A DNA stretch of 64,000 nucleotides from Woodsholea maritima DSM 17123 (lineage in GTDB: Bacteria > Pseudomonadota > Alphaproteobacteria > Caulobacterales > Maricaulaceae). Position numbers and translations under genes: made by a program. The stretch spans positions 186,001 to 250,000 of the forward strand of contig NZ_KB908059.1 in assembly GCF_000382325.1 (NCBI RefSeq), given 5' to 3'. Of the stretch, positions 8,303 to 17,392 are shown piece by piece. Each line of letters begins with the position of its first letter. Position 1 is the stretch's first letter. The notes beneath the pieces are model-generated. The model had not been told where the DNA came from and did no database searches. It saw nothing but the letters and a program-made list of their open reading frames with translations.

Positions 8303-10327
8303 ATGTCTATTCAAGCCTTTACCCGTAATGTTTTATTGTCTGGTTCTGCTGTGTGCGCTGTGATGGCGGCACCGGCTTTTGCGCAGTCGAATGAAGCGCC
8401 AGATATTATCGAAGTCTGGGGGACACAGATCCAGTCATCCTCGCTCTATATGGGCGAAGAAGAAATCGGTCTGAAGCAAGCTGATCACCTCAGCGATCTG
8501 TTGCGCGACATTCCTGGTGTTGATATCGGGGGCACGCACTCGGTCAACCAACGCATCAATTTCCGTGGCCTGGATGATCGTAACATCAATGTCTTCATCG
8601 ATGGCGCGTTGCAGACCAATTACATGTTCCACCATATGGGCAATCTCTTGATCAATGCGGACATTTTGAAGTCTGCCGACATTCAGCTGGGGGCGAACTC
8701 CGTCGTGAATGGTGGTATTGGCGGGGCGATCCGTTTTGAAACCAAAGATGCTCGTGATCTGTTGGACGCGAGCGAAAATCCTTTCGGTGGCCGCGTTATG
8801 GTTGGGTATAACACCAATGCCCAGCACTCCTATTCTTTGACCGGTTATGGTCAATTGGGCGAGCGCTTTGATGTGCTTGGATATTTCAACCAAGTTGACC
8901 GCGACAATTTCGAAGATGGCGATGGCGTAGATACCATCGGCAGCGATGGCACCACGCAGAACACGCTGATCAAAGTTGGCTTTGATCTCAGCGCCAATCA
9001 GCGTTTTGAGTTGAGCTATGACAATCTGGAAGACGAGGGCGATTACACCCAACGACCAGATATGGGCGTGCGTACCAATAAAGCCATTACCGGTGATTTG
9101 TTGATCCCAACCGAATATACCCGCACCAGCTGGAATGCGGGATATGAGTTGGATCTGGGTGAAGCGTTGAGCCTGCGCGCGACATACTACACCAATGATC
9201 TAAGCCTTTATCGTGATCAGCGTGCGACCATTACGCGCTCTGGCCCAGGCAAAGAAAGCAAGGCGTTTTCAAACAATTACGGTGTGAACATTCTGGCCCA
9301 ATCGGTTTGGAACCAAGGCACCATTCGTCATGATTTCACCTATGGCCTTGAGTATTTCAATCAAGAGCTGAACCACCGCGCTGACCTGTCATCGACCGCA
9401 CCAGCCACCCGTGAAGAAGGTCAATCTTTGGCGATCTTCGCTCAGGATGAAATCACCTTCGCCAATGGCATTATCGTGCGTCCTGGTGTGCGCTATCACC
9501 GTTTTGAGCAGGAGATCTTTTCAACGAAGTCATCTGACAGCTGGGATGATGTGACCTTCGCGCTGGCCGGTGAGTTCCCGGTTACCGAAGAACTGCGTTT
9601 CCTGGCGAGCTATACTGAGCTCTTCAAGGCGCCTGAGCTGGCTGAAGCCTTTGTCGGCGGCGCGGCCAATAAAATCATCAACCCGGATCTGGAGCCTGAA
9701 GGCGGCGACAATATCGAGCTGGGCGTGCGCTACTCAACCATGATCGGTGAGGGCAGCCTCAATCTGGGGGCCAATGTCTTCCGCCAGCGCATCACCAATT
9801 ATATCGGTGAAGTGCCTGTTCCTGGCTCTACGACGGGTGAAGAATGGGATGAAAACCGCGGCGAGCTGAAGCTGGAAGGCTTCGAAGCCAGCGCCCATTA
9901 TGGCCTGGGCGCTTGGGATTTCCTGGCGACCTATTCGCACTCTGATGCGGATGATAAGAAATTGACCGGGTCTTCAGGTGATAGCCTGCGTGAAATTGGT
10001 GACCAGTTGGGCCTCAATGTCGCCTACACCTTCACCGAGCATGACATCGTGCTGGATTACACCGTTCAAGTGGTAATGGATCAATCGGTTGAGGGCGCTG
10101 CCGACAAAAAAGGCTATGATGTGCATAACCTGTCCGCACGCTGGAATGAGCCCTTTGAATTCAAAGGCCTCTCTGTCCTCTTCGGTGTGGATAACCTCTT
10201 TAACGAGACCTATACCTCACACGCCTCTCGCGTGGGTGAAAGCAATCACCCGGTTTTCGGTCATCTGGTCCTCAACGATGTCGAGCCCGGTCGTAATGTG
10301 AAGATCAGCCTGTCTCAACGCTTCTAA
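8303..10327 (+). CDS. TonB-dependent outer-membrane receptor, possibly iron or heme type
   Basis: This 674-residue protein starts with a Sec signal peptide (hydrophobic core, then APAFAQ cleavage region). A plug domain follows (DLLRDIPGVDIGG, FRGLDDRNINVFIDGA) and then a 22-strand-type barrel ending in the outer-membrane C-terminal Phe (SLSQRF). The plug wording with FRGL and FIDG, and the TonB-box-like start IIEVWG, resemble siderophore or heme receptors. No iron box was found, so the substrate is open. I start at ATG 8303, preceded by AGGGGGCC; an in-frame ATG at 8249 would put 18 residues before the signal peptide. It stands alone, with terminators on both sides. Confidence 0.9.
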   Translation: MSIQAFTRNVLLSGSAVCAVMAAPAFAQSNEAPDIIEVWGTQIQSSSLYMGEEEIGLKQADHLSDLLRDIPGVDIGGTHSVNQRINFRGLDDRNINVFIDGALQTNYMFHHMGNLLINADILKSADIQLGANSVVNGGIGGAIRFETKDARDLLDASENPFGGRVMVGYNTNAQHSYSLTGYGQLGERFDVLGYFNQVDRDNFEDGDGVDTIGSDGTTQNTLIKVGFDLSANQRFELSYDNLEDEGDYTQRPDMGVRTNKAITGDLLIPTEYTRTSWNAGYELDLGEALSLRATYYTNDLSLYRDQRATITRSGPGKESKAFSNNYGVNILAQSVWNQGTIRHDFTYGLEYFNQELNHRADLSSTAPATREEGQSLAIFAQDEITFANGIIVRPGVRYHRFEQEIFSTKSSDSWDDVTFALAGEFPVTEELRFLASYTELFKAPELAEAFVGGAANKIINPDLEPEGGDNIELGVRYSTMIGEGSLNLGANVFRQRITNYIGEVPVPGSTTGEEWDENRGELKLEGFEASAHYGLGAWDFLATYSHSDADDKKLTGSSGDSLREIGDQLGLNVAYTFTEHDIVLDYTVQVVMDQSVEGAADKKGYDVHNLSARWNEPFEFKGLSVLFGVDNLFNETYTSHASRVGESNHPVFGHLVLNDVEPGRNVKISLSQRF

Positions 10328-10343
10328 AGCTGAGATCGCGTGT

Positions 10344-10384
10344 AAAAAAAAGAAGGCGGCCCCATTTGGGAGCCGCCTTTTTTA
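10344..10384. terminator. Bidirectional terminator between TonB receptor and sdaA
   Basis: The arms AAGGCGGC (10353-10360) and GCCGCCTT (10372-10379) are flanked by an A8 tract on the left and a T6 tract on the right. The hairpin serves both convergent genes. Confidence 0.9.
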
Positions 10385-10404
10385 TGGTCGTTTTGGGTAA
10401 AGTC

Positions 10405-11787
10405 TCAGCAAACAGGCACATTGACGGCGAGGCCACCGGTAGAGGTTTCCTTATACTTGTCCGCCATATCGAGACCGGTTTGACGCATGGTCTCGATCAC
10501 TTGGTCCAAGCGGACTTTGTATTCACCGCAGCTCATCAAAGCCAAGCGTGCCGCATTGATCGCCTTGATCGCGCCAATGGCGTTGCGCTCAATACACGGG
10601 ATCTGCACCAGACCGCCGACGGGATCACAAGTGAGGCCCAAATTATGCTCCATGCCAATCTCGGCAGCATTTTCAATCTGACGATTGGTGCCACCCATGG
10701 CCGCGGCAAGTCCACCGGCGGCCATCGAACACGCGACGCCCACTTCACCTTGACAGCCCGCTTCCGCCCCAGAGATTGAGGCATTCATTTTATAAAGCGA
10801 ACCAATCGCGGCTGCCGTCAGGAAGAAACGCACCATCGCATCTTCATCCCCGGTTTTACGATGGTGGCGATCAAAATAACGCGCCACCGCCGGGATCAAG
10901 CCCGCCGCGCCATTGGTCGGTGCCGTGACCACGCGCCCCCCGGCGGCGTTTTCTTCATTGACGGCCATGGCCCACAGATTGACCCATTCCATGGCGGACA
11001 AGGGATCGCTTTCAACACGGTCGGCATTGGCGATCAGCTGGGCCTTCATCTGCGCGGCGCGGCGCTTTACCTTTAGACCGCCGGGCAGGATGCCGCCTTC
11101 ACGGCTGCCGCGCTCAATACACTCTTCCATAGTCTGCCAGACCTGGCGCACGCCGTCGCGAATTTCGGCTTCACTGCGGAAGGCTAATTCATTGGCCATC
11201 ATAATCTCGGGGATGGAAAGGTTTTCGCGCTCACCAATCTCCAGCAATTGCTCGCAAGAATTGAAGGGATAGGGCTCACCCGAGAGCCCTTCGGCGGCGG
11301 AATTACGCCCCGCCTCATGCTCATCAATGACAAAGCCGCCGCCTATGGAATACCAGATCTCGTCCTTAATCAGCTCACCTTGCCCATCATAGGCAAAGAA
11401 CTTCATAGCGTTGGAGTGAAAGGGCAGGCGCACTTCACCCTTGAACCGCAAATCCTTGGCGGGGTCAAAGTCAACGGACTTTTCGCCTAACAAATTGAGC
11501 GTGTGCTCAGCCTGGATCCGCTCCAACATGCGCGGCAGAGCATCGGGATCGGCCTCACTGGGCACAACGCCTTCGAGCCCCCACAACAGCGCCTTATCGG
11601 TGGCATGGCCCGATCCGGTCAGCGCAAGCGAGCCATAGGCCTCAGTCTCGATCCGCGCCACATCGTTTAAACGACCTTCGTCTTTCAGGCGCTCAAGGAA
11701 TAAACGCCCAGCCTTCATCGGTCCCACAGTGTGAGAGGAAGAAGGGCCAACGCCAATTTTAAACAAGTCAAAGACGCCAAAATGCAT
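10405..11787 (-). CDS. sdaA: L-serine ammonia-lyase, iron-sulfur type
   Basis: The enzyme deaminates L-serine to pyruvate and ammonia with a 4Fe-4S cluster. The 460-residue single chain has the N-terminal beta domain opening with FGVFDLFKIGVGPSSSHT and a C-terminal alpha domain with EAGCQGEVGVACSMAAGG and LTCDPVGGLVQIPC, which hold the cluster cysteines. I chose ATG at 11787 because GAGG lies 10 bases upstream. The nearest in-frame alternative is a TTG five codons earlier. It follows kynU by 20 bases on the same strand, so it is probably the third gene of a kynA-kynU-sdaA operon in which tryptophan and serine are broken down together. Confidence 0.96.
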   Translation of the reverse strand: MHFGVFDLFKIGVGPSSSHTVGPMKAGRLFLERLKDEGRLNDVARIETEAYGSLALTGSGHATDKALLWGLEGVVPSEADPDALPRMLERIQAEHTLNLLGEKSVDFDPAKDLRFKGEVRLPFHSNAMKFFAYDGQGELIKDEIWYSIGGGFVIDEHEAGRNSAAEGLSGEPYPFNSCEQLLEIGERENLSIPEIMMANELAFRSEAEIRDGVRQVWQTMEECIERGSREGGILPGGLKVKRRAAQMKAQLIANADRVESDPLSAMEWVNLWAMAVNEENAAGGRVVTAPTNGAAGLIPAVARYFDRHHRKTGDEDAMVRFFLTAAAIGSLYKMNASISGAEAGCQGEVGVACSMAAGGLAAAMGGTNRQIENAAEIGMEHNLGLTCDPVGGLVQIPCIERNAIGAIKAINAARLALMSCGEYKVRLDQVIETMRQTGLDMADKYKETSTGGLAVNVPVC

Positions 11788-11807
11788 GGCGGTAAACCTC
11801 AATAGCT

Positions 11808-13052
11808 TTAAGTGACTTTGCCACGGTGTTTGAACTCTGGCTTATCCCAGCTGCGTGTCGTCATGATGTCGTGCAAAATGTCGACCGCATCCCAAACCTC
11901 GGTGAAGGTGTTGTAAAGTGGGGCAAAACCAAAGCGCATAATGTTGGGATCACGGAAATCTCCGATGACGCCGCGCGCGATCAACGCCTGAACGATGGCA
12001 TAGCCCTCTTCATGTCTGAAGGAGACTTGGCTACCGCGCGCATCGCGATCAAGGGGGCAGGCCGGTTCAAAGCCAAATTCGCCGCAGCGCGTTTGCACCA
12101 GCTCTAAAAAGAGGCTGGTGAGGGCTTGAGACTTGGCGCGGCGCTCTTGATCATCAGCCTCCAAGAGGAGGTCTAAGCCCACTTCCAATGCGGCCATATG
12201 CAGAAGGCTGGGCGAGGAACAGACATAGCGGCGCATGCCGCTGGCCGGTTCATACTGATCGGAAAATGCAAACGGTGCGGCATGGCCCAGCCAACCCGGC
12301 AGCACGGGACGGCTTTCATTCTGGTGGCGGCGCGCCACATAAAGGAAGGACGGCGCCCCCGGACCACCATTGAGATATTTATACCCACAGCCCAGGGCGA
12401 AATCGGCCTTCACATCATGCACATTGACCGGCACGGCACCGGCAGAATGGGCCAAATCCCAAATCACCAGAATACCCTTGGCGTGCGCCTTTTCAGTCAG
12501 GGCTTTCATATCGCGCACGGAGCCGAATTTATAATGGGTCTGGGTCAGCAAAAGCGCGCAAACATCCTCAGTGAGGTGAGCCTCAATATCCTCAGGCGCG
12601 ACCAGCTTGGGCGTGATGTGACGTTCGGATAGGGTCGCCAGCCCCTCCATCATATAGACATCGGTCGGGAAATTCCCGGTCTCTGAGAGCAGGATGGAGC
12701 GGGTGTTATTGATCTGCACGCACGCCGCTAAAGCTTTAAAGATATTGAGCGAGAGGGTGTCGGTGACGATGACTTCATCACTATCGGCCCCAATCAGACG
12801 CGCAACTTTTGCCCCCAAACGCTCAGGCGCGCCGATCCAATCGGCCGCGACCCAAGAGCGGATCAGGCCCTGGCCCCATTCGTCTTCTACAACTTGGCGC
12901 ACACGCTCAGGCGTGGCTTTCGGCAACATGCCTAACGAATTGCCATCAAAATAGATGAGCCCCTCTGGATAGACAAAGGCGTCACGAAATTTGGCCAGCG
13001 GGTCGCGCTGATCAAGGGCGAGGGCATCCTCGCGGGTGTTCACTGTGGGCAT
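11808..13052 (-). CDS. kynU: Kynureninase
   Basis: This PLP enzyme cleaves kynurenine to anthranilate and alanine. It is 414 residues, the usual length. The active-site lysine is in GCGYKYLNGGPG, with conserved VIWDLAHSAGA before it holding the PLP-binding Asp, and FDGNSLGMLP near the N terminus. GGGGAGG precedes the ATG. It lies 46 bases after kynA and 20 bases before sdaA. No kynurenine formamidase gene is in the operon, so that step must be encoded elsewhere or occur with another hydrolase. Confidence 0.97.
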   Translation of the reverse strand: MPTVNTREDALALDQRDPLAKFRDAFVYPEGLIYFDGNSLGMLPKATPERVRQVVEDEWGQGLIRSWVAADWIGAPERLGAKVARLIGADSDEVIVTDTLSLNIFKALAACVQINNTRSILLSETGNFPTDVYMMEGLATLSERHITPKLVAPEDIEAHLTEDVCALLLTQTHYKFGSVRDMKALTEKAHAKGILVIWDLAHSAGAVPVNVHDVKADFALGCGYKYLNGGPGAPSFLYVARRHQNESRPVLPGWLGHAAPFAFSDQYEPASGMRRYVCSSPSLLHMAALEVGLDLLLEADDQERRAKSQALTSLFLELVQTRCGEFGFEPACPLDRDARGSQVSFRHEEGYAIVQALIARGVIGDFRDPNIMRFGFAPLYNTFTEVWDAVDILHDIMTTRSWDKPEFKHRGKVT

Positions 13053-13098
13053 AGGCCTCCCCTTACTGGCTGCTCAGGCGTCTAATGCGCCTTTATAG

Positions 13099-13947
13099 TT
13101 ATAGACGGGTCCGCACGGTCCAAAGCTCGGGGAAGAAGCGCAGATTGAGCGCTTTGACGAGATAAGATACCCCGCCAGATCCCCCGGTGCCGCGGCGAAA
13201 CCCAATAATGCGTTCCACCGTTTTCATATGATTGAAGCGCCATTGCTGGAATTTATGCTCCAGATCGACAAGCTTTTCGGCAAGCTCATAAATCGCCCAC
13301 CACTCTTTTGTGCCTTGATAGACGAGCTTCAGCTGTGCCTCGACGGTCTCATTGGCGCTATAGGGTTGGGACCAATCGCGGTTCAAAACCTCATCCGGCA
13401 TGGTCAGGCCCTGACGGTGGGCATAGGCCAGGAACGCATCCCACAGGCTGGGCTGGTGAAGGGCAGCTTTCACGGCCGCATAAACTTCGGGTTCAGGTTT
13501 ATGAACCTCAGCCAAGGGCGCGCTTTTATTGCCCAATTTGTATTCTAAAATGCGGTATTGAAAGGATTGAAAGCCCGAGCTTTGGCCTAAACTGCCGCGA
13601 AATTTCATATAATCGGCAGGGGTCATGGTGGCGAGCACCGACCATGATTGGGTCAATTGCTCTTGAATGCGCGCAATGCGGGCGAGGTTTTTCATCGCCG
13701 CACGATCATTATCGGCTTCCAGGAAAGCAAAGGCTCCGTTCAGCTCATGCAGGCATAGCTTCAACCACAACTCAGAGGCTTGGTGTATTATGATGAATAA
13801 CATCTCATCATGTTCATCGCTTAACGGGTGCTGCACATCGAGAATGGTATCGAGCGCCAGATACTTGCCATAAGACAGGCCCGCATCGGGTTGCCAGTGA
13901 ATATCCTCATCAGAGACGTCGATATGGGTATCAACGGGTTCGCGCAT
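13099..13947 (-). CDS. kynA: Tryptophan 2,3-dioxygenase
   Basis: This heme dioxygenase opens the indole ring of L-tryptophan to N-formylkynurenine, the first step of the kynurenine pathway. It is 282 residues. The N-terminal SYGKYLALDTIL and DEMLFIIIHQASELW segments form the substrate and distal pocket (His in the latter), SSGFQSFQYR is the conserved loop, and RNHMKTVER-like RFNHMKTVERIIG carries the proximal heme His. AAGGGGA precedes the ATG. It leads the kynA-kynU-sdaA operon; the control region must lie in the 304-base gap upstream. Confidence 0.97.
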   Translation of the reverse strand: MREPVDTHIDVSDEDIHWQPDAGLSYGKYLALDTILDVQHPLSDEHDEMLFIIIHQASELWLKLCLHELNGAFAFLEADNDRAAMKNLARIARIQEQLTQSWSVLATMTPADYMKFRGSLGQSSGFQSFQYRILEYKLGNKSAPLAEVHKPEPEVYAAVKAALHQPSLWDAFLAYAHRQGLTMPDEVLNRDWSQPYSANETVEAQLKLVYQGTKEWWAIYELAEKLVDLEHKFQQWRFNHMKTVERIIGFRRGTGGSGGVSYLVKALNLRFFPELWTVRTRL

Positions 13948-14251
13948 TCTATTCCCCTTGGTTTTGTACTGGGTCTATGTGGGTTGCCAGACTTGGGCAA
14001 GTGCAGCATGTAGGCATGATGTCGCGCGAAGGCTCAGTCGTTTTTTGCGTACATAAAAGCCAAAGTTTTATCCCTTCAATGAGGCTTCAATCATAGGACA
14101 AAAGCCCATATGGCTTGCGTGGTGCCGATCAGACGCAAAAATTTTTGGGCTATTGTTAACCCTGGTTGGGGGTGCTGCATCAAATTTGCAGATGTTCATA
14201 TTCAGTTTAAGTGCAAGCCTTAGGGTCCTCTTACGCGTTAGGGAGGGCAAA
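13948..14251. other. Divergent intergenic region, kynA and small membrane protein
   Basis: This 304-base gap holds the promoters of kynA (minus) and of the 14252 gene (plus). I see only the Shine-Dalgarno sites at its ends, and no clear operator, RNA structure or small gene. An in-frame extension of the 14252 gene to 14153 exists but lacks a ribosome site. Confidence 0.6.
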
Positions 14252-14707
14252 ATGGCGATATTTCAAGGGCTTCTGAAGGCAATGAGCAGTGGCTATGGCG
14301 TGACCCGTCTGCCACTGATTAAACGCGGGGCGGTTGAGATTGGCGATAAAGCGCTCTCCAACCTGATCCTGCCCGCCGCCATAGATGCGCGTTTAGAAAA
14401 TGATTATGGCAATCAAGAGGTTCGGCTCTATACTGGGCGTTTCATCTTCAATCGCCTTGTGATGGCCGCTAAAGTTGAAGGCCGCAGCGTGTTTATGGGG
14501 CCTATCTCGGCATTTATGATCAATCTCATTCTGATCCCGCTGTTTTTTGCCTCGAGCTTTGTCGTTGTGATTATGGCGCTGTTTTTTGCAGGTTTAGGCG
14601 AAACGAACGCGCTTGACCCCTTCATCCTTTATGGGGGGATCGGATGGGCAGTTTTAGGTCTCCTCAGAGTGGTGTCCAATTTCAAATCACTCTTCATGCT
14701 GGGATAA
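14252..14707 (+). CDS. Small membrane protein of unknown function
   Basis: I do not recognise this 151-residue protein. A soluble N-terminal half of about 90 residues (KRGAVEIGDKALSNLILP, then YTGRFIFNRLVMAAKVEG) is followed by a hydrophobic pair of likely membrane helices (INLILIPLFFASSFVVVIMALFF and FILYGGIGWAVLGLLRVVS). A strong AGGGAGGGC Shine-Dalgarno fixes ATG at 14252; an in-frame ATG at 14153 has none. It stands alone between divergent kynA and the convergent M2 peptidase gene, with a terminator right after it. The good ribosome site and terminator suggest a real gene. Confidence 0.75.
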   Translation: MAIFQGLLKAMSSGYGVTRLPLIKRGAVEIGDKALSNLILPAAIDARLENDYGNQEVRLYTGRFIFNRLVMAAKVEGRSVFMGPISAFMINLILIPLFFASSFVVVIMALFFAGLGETNALDPFILYGGIGWAVLGLLRVVSNFKSLFMLG

Positions 14708-14709
14708 AA

Positions 14710-14734
14710 AAAGGCGGCTCATTGAGCCGCCTTT
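14710..14734. terminator. Bidirectional terminator
   Basis: A perfect 11-bp stem (14710-14720 with 14724-14734, loop ATT) is flanked by an A-run and TTT. It separates the convergent 14252 and M2 peptidase genes. Confidence 0.9.
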
Positions 14735-14756
14735 CTTGGTCTTGAAGGTGAGGGGC

Positions 14757-16607
14757 TTACCAGCCGCACTCCTGGCCTTCGTTTTCGTCTTCCAGATACG
14801 TCATTAAAGGCTGGAAGTAGGCGATAATGGCAGAGCCGTCCATTTCACGGGTACCCGTGAAGGCTTCCAAAGCGTCTGGCCAAGGCTGTGACGCGCCCAT
14901 TTCCAACATCGCGTTGAAGCGACGACCGACTTCCTCGTTATCATAGATCGAGCAGCGGTGCAGGGGGCCTTCCCAACCAGCCATGTCACAGGCGGCTTTA
15001 TGGAATTGAAACTGCATGACGAAGCTCAAGAAATAGCGCAGGTAAGGCGTGTTCCCTGGAATGTGGTATTTTGCACCCGGGTCAAACGCATCCGCAGGGC
15101 GTGGGCCTGGCGGTACGATACCTTGATACTGGGTGCGCAGATCCCACCAGGCTTGGTTATAATCGGCCGGTGCAACATCACCGCGGAAAACCGACCACCG
15201 CCATTTATCAACCATCAGGCCGAAAGGCAGGAAGGCGATTTTATCAAGCGCCTGGTTCAACAATAGACCCGTATCGGCTTCAGCCGATGGCACTTCGTCA
15301 ATCAGGCCCAGCTGGCGCAGATATTCTGGCGTAATGGACAGACCAATGAAATCACCAATGGCTTCGTGGAAACCATCATGTGCACCATTGCGGAACAAGA
15401 AATCTTGTTGGTTATACGCGCGTTGGTAATAGTTGTGGCCCAGCTCGTGGTGAACGGTTTGGAAGTCTTCCGCATTCACCTGAGTACACATCTTGATACG
15501 GATATCATCGACATTGTCGAGATCCCACGCCGAAGCGTGACACACCACATTACGGTCTTGCGGCTGAGTGATCAGCGAACGCTCCCAGAAGGTTTCAGGT
15601 AACGGTTCAAAACCCAAAGACGAGAAGAAGCCTTCACCGGTTTCCACCATGCGGTGGGCGGTATAGCCTTGCTCGTTAAGAATTTGTGTCAGATCATAAG
15701 AGGGACCCGCTTCACCAGGAGCCACTAGATCATAGACATTGCTCCATTGTTGCGCCCACATATTGCCCAGCAGATCGGCACGGATCGGACCGGTCGCGGG
15801 TTGAACGGCGTCGCCGTATTCTTCGTTCAATTGGGAGCGAACATAGCAGTGCAGCTCTTTATAAAGCGGCTCAACCTGACCCCATAGGCGCTCAACTTCG
15901 GCTTCCATCTCATCGGCGGGCATGTCGTAGTTTGACAACCACATCTCGGTCAAGTTGGCAAAGCCCAGCTCGCGCGCGCCTTCATTGGCCACTTCAACCA
16001 TGCGCGCATAATCATCGGCCATAACCGGTGACACTGTGCGCCAGCCTTCCCAGGCGGTTTGCAGCTCTTGCGGATTGCGCGAAGTGCCCATGATATTGCC
16101 CAGCTGGACCAGATCCAGGCTTTCACCATTGATCTCATACGTGCCGGTCGCATAGGTCGTGTCGAGGCGGGTTGAAATCTCTGCCAGCTCATCAGCTGCG
16201 CCTTCGCGAGAGGGCGCAGGGATCGTGATGCCTGAACGCAGGATATTCATCTTGCGGCGCAAATCTTCAGGCAGGTCCAGATCTTCAAAACGCTTGGTTT
16301 CATTGGCCAAACGAACTGCCAATTGGGTAGATTCAGAGCCCGCACGGGCCAACAGCCAATTGGTGTCATAGGTGATGAAGTTGGCATTAATCCAAGCAAT
16401 ACGACCGACATATTCCGAATTTTCGGTCAATTGCGCTTCGGCATCGGCCAAGAATGCGCGCGCGTCCTCAACGGTGACTTCGCTATGATTAGCAGATGGA
16501 TTTTCGCGCACTTGCTGGCGTTCAGCCAGAATGGAGTTTTCGCCGCTATCGCACGCTGCCAACATCAAGCAGCCCAGGGCAGCACTTCCTAGCCAGAGTG
16601 ATTTCAT
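14757..16607 (-). CDS. M2-family (ACE-like) peptidyl-dipeptidase, lipoprotein
   Basis: This zinc dipeptidyl carboxypeptidase is related to angiotensin-converting enzyme and has 616 residues. A lipoprotein signal ends in the lipobox LAAC, so the mature enzyme is lipid-anchored in the periplasm or outer membrane. The zinc motif HHELGHNYY (HExxH) lies in the C-terminal half, with the third ligand Glu in GFHEAIGDF. GGGGAGAG precedes ATG 16607. It probably degrades oligopeptides from outside the cell. It is a single gene, convergent with the small membrane protein gene. A 12-bp palindrome at 16620-16631 overlaps its leader but is not statistically notable. Confidence 0.93.
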   Translation of the reverse strand: MKSLWLGSAALGCLMLAACDSGENSILAERQQVRENPSANHSEVTVEDARAFLADAEAQLTENSEYVGRIAWINANFITYDTNWLLARAGSESTQLAVRLANETKRFEDLDLPEDLRRKMNILRSGITIPAPSREGAADELAEISTRLDTTYATGTYEINGESLDLVQLGNIMGTSRNPQELQTAWEGWRTVSPVMADDYARMVEVANEGARELGFANLTEMWLSNYDMPADEMEAEVERLWGQVEPLYKELHCYVRSQLNEEYGDAVQPATGPIRADLLGNMWAQQWSNVYDLVAPGEAGPSYDLTQILNEQGYTAHRMVETGEGFFSSLGFEPLPETFWERSLITQPQDRNVVCHASAWDLDNVDDIRIKMCTQVNAEDFQTVHHELGHNYYQRAYNQQDFLFRNGAHDGFHEAIGDFIGLSITPEYLRQLGLIDEVPSAEADTGLLLNQALDKIAFLPFGLMVDKWRWSVFRGDVAPADYNQAWWDLRTQYQGIVPPGPRPADAFDPGAKYHIPGNTPYLRYFLSFVMQFQFHKAACDMAGWEGPLHRCSIYDNEEVGRRFNAMLEMGASQPWPDALEAFTGTREMDGSAIIAYFQPLMTYLEDENEGQECGW

Positions 16608-16703
16608 CACTTAACTCTCCCCACATGTGGGCCTTTAAGGGTTAAAAGCCTCTATGGCCTTCAAAGACGAAGTTTTGAGCCTTTGGTCAAGGCCCATGAT
16701 GCG

Positions 16704-17381
16704 TTATCGGCTTATCAGCTTAAAGATTAGAGGGCTTAGTCCGGTGATCTCAGCGCGAACATGATCGCCGACAGAGAGCGGACCCACCCCGGCCGGCGTG
16801 CCGGTGAAAATCAGATCGCCGGCTTTTAAGTCCACATGGGTGGAGAGGTGAGCGATAATCTCCGCATTGGACCAGATTATCTGATTAATATCCGTGCTTT
16901 GCTTGGTTTCACCATTGACGCTGAGGCTCATGGTGCCGGTTTGCGGTGAAACACCAGGCGTCAGGAGGCCAATGGGCGCTGATTGATCAAAGCCCTTGGC
17001 CATATCCCAGGGACGGCCCTTGTCTTTGGCGGCGGCTTGCAGATCGCGCCGCGTCAAATCAACGCCCACTGCGCTGCCATAGACATGGCTGAGGGCATTA
17101 TCCACGGTGATATCGCGGCCACCGGATTTAAGCGCCAGCACCAATTCCACTTCGAAGTGGAGATTTGCGGTCTGGGGCGGATAGGCGATTTCAGAATTAT
17201 TCGTTGCTGCGTCCGTGGGTTTGGAGAAAAAGAACGGCGCTTCACGGCTGGGATCAGAGCCCATTTCACGGGCATGATCGGCATAATTGCGCCCCACACA
17301 GTAAATACGGCGCACAGGAAATTGCCTGCCCCCTAAGACGGACAACACGGTCGGGGCGGGGGCATCAATCACTAAGCTCAT
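16704..17381 (-). CDS. Fumarylacetoacetate hydrolase-family protein
   Basis: This 225-residue protein is the short, single-domain form of the FAH fold. The pattern RIYCVGRNYADHARE, FFSKPTDA, LHFEVELVLAL (metal-binding Glu pair) and DLIFTGTPAGVGPL is typical of acylpyruvate or fumarylpyruvate hydrolases. These cleave a C-C bond in 2,4-diketo acids in aromatic catabolism. It follows the glutathione transferase gene by 11 bases. In aromatic pathways an FAH-type hydrolase is often paired with a glutathione-dependent isomerase, so the pair may act together, but other ring-cleavage genes are absent here. AAAGGGA precedes its ATG. Confidence 0.85.
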   Translation of the reverse strand: MSLVIDAPAPTVLSVLGGRQFPVRRIYCVGRNYADHAREMGSDPSREAPFFFSKPTDAATNNSEIAYPPQTANLHFEVELVLALKSGGRDITVDNALSHVYGSAVGVDLTRRDLQAAAKDKGRPWDMAKGFDQSAPIGLLTPGVSPQTGTMSLSVNGETKQSTDINQIIWSNAEIIAHLSTHVDLKAGDLIFTGTPAGVGPLSVGDHVRAEITGLSPLIFKLISR

Positions 17382-17392
17382 GGATATTCCCT

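Noticed and set aside
16620-16631. 12-bp perfect palindrome CCCACATGTGGG before the M2 peptidase gene
   Set aside because: About fifteen perfect 12-mers of this kind are expected by chance in 64 kb, and it overlaps no known operator type.
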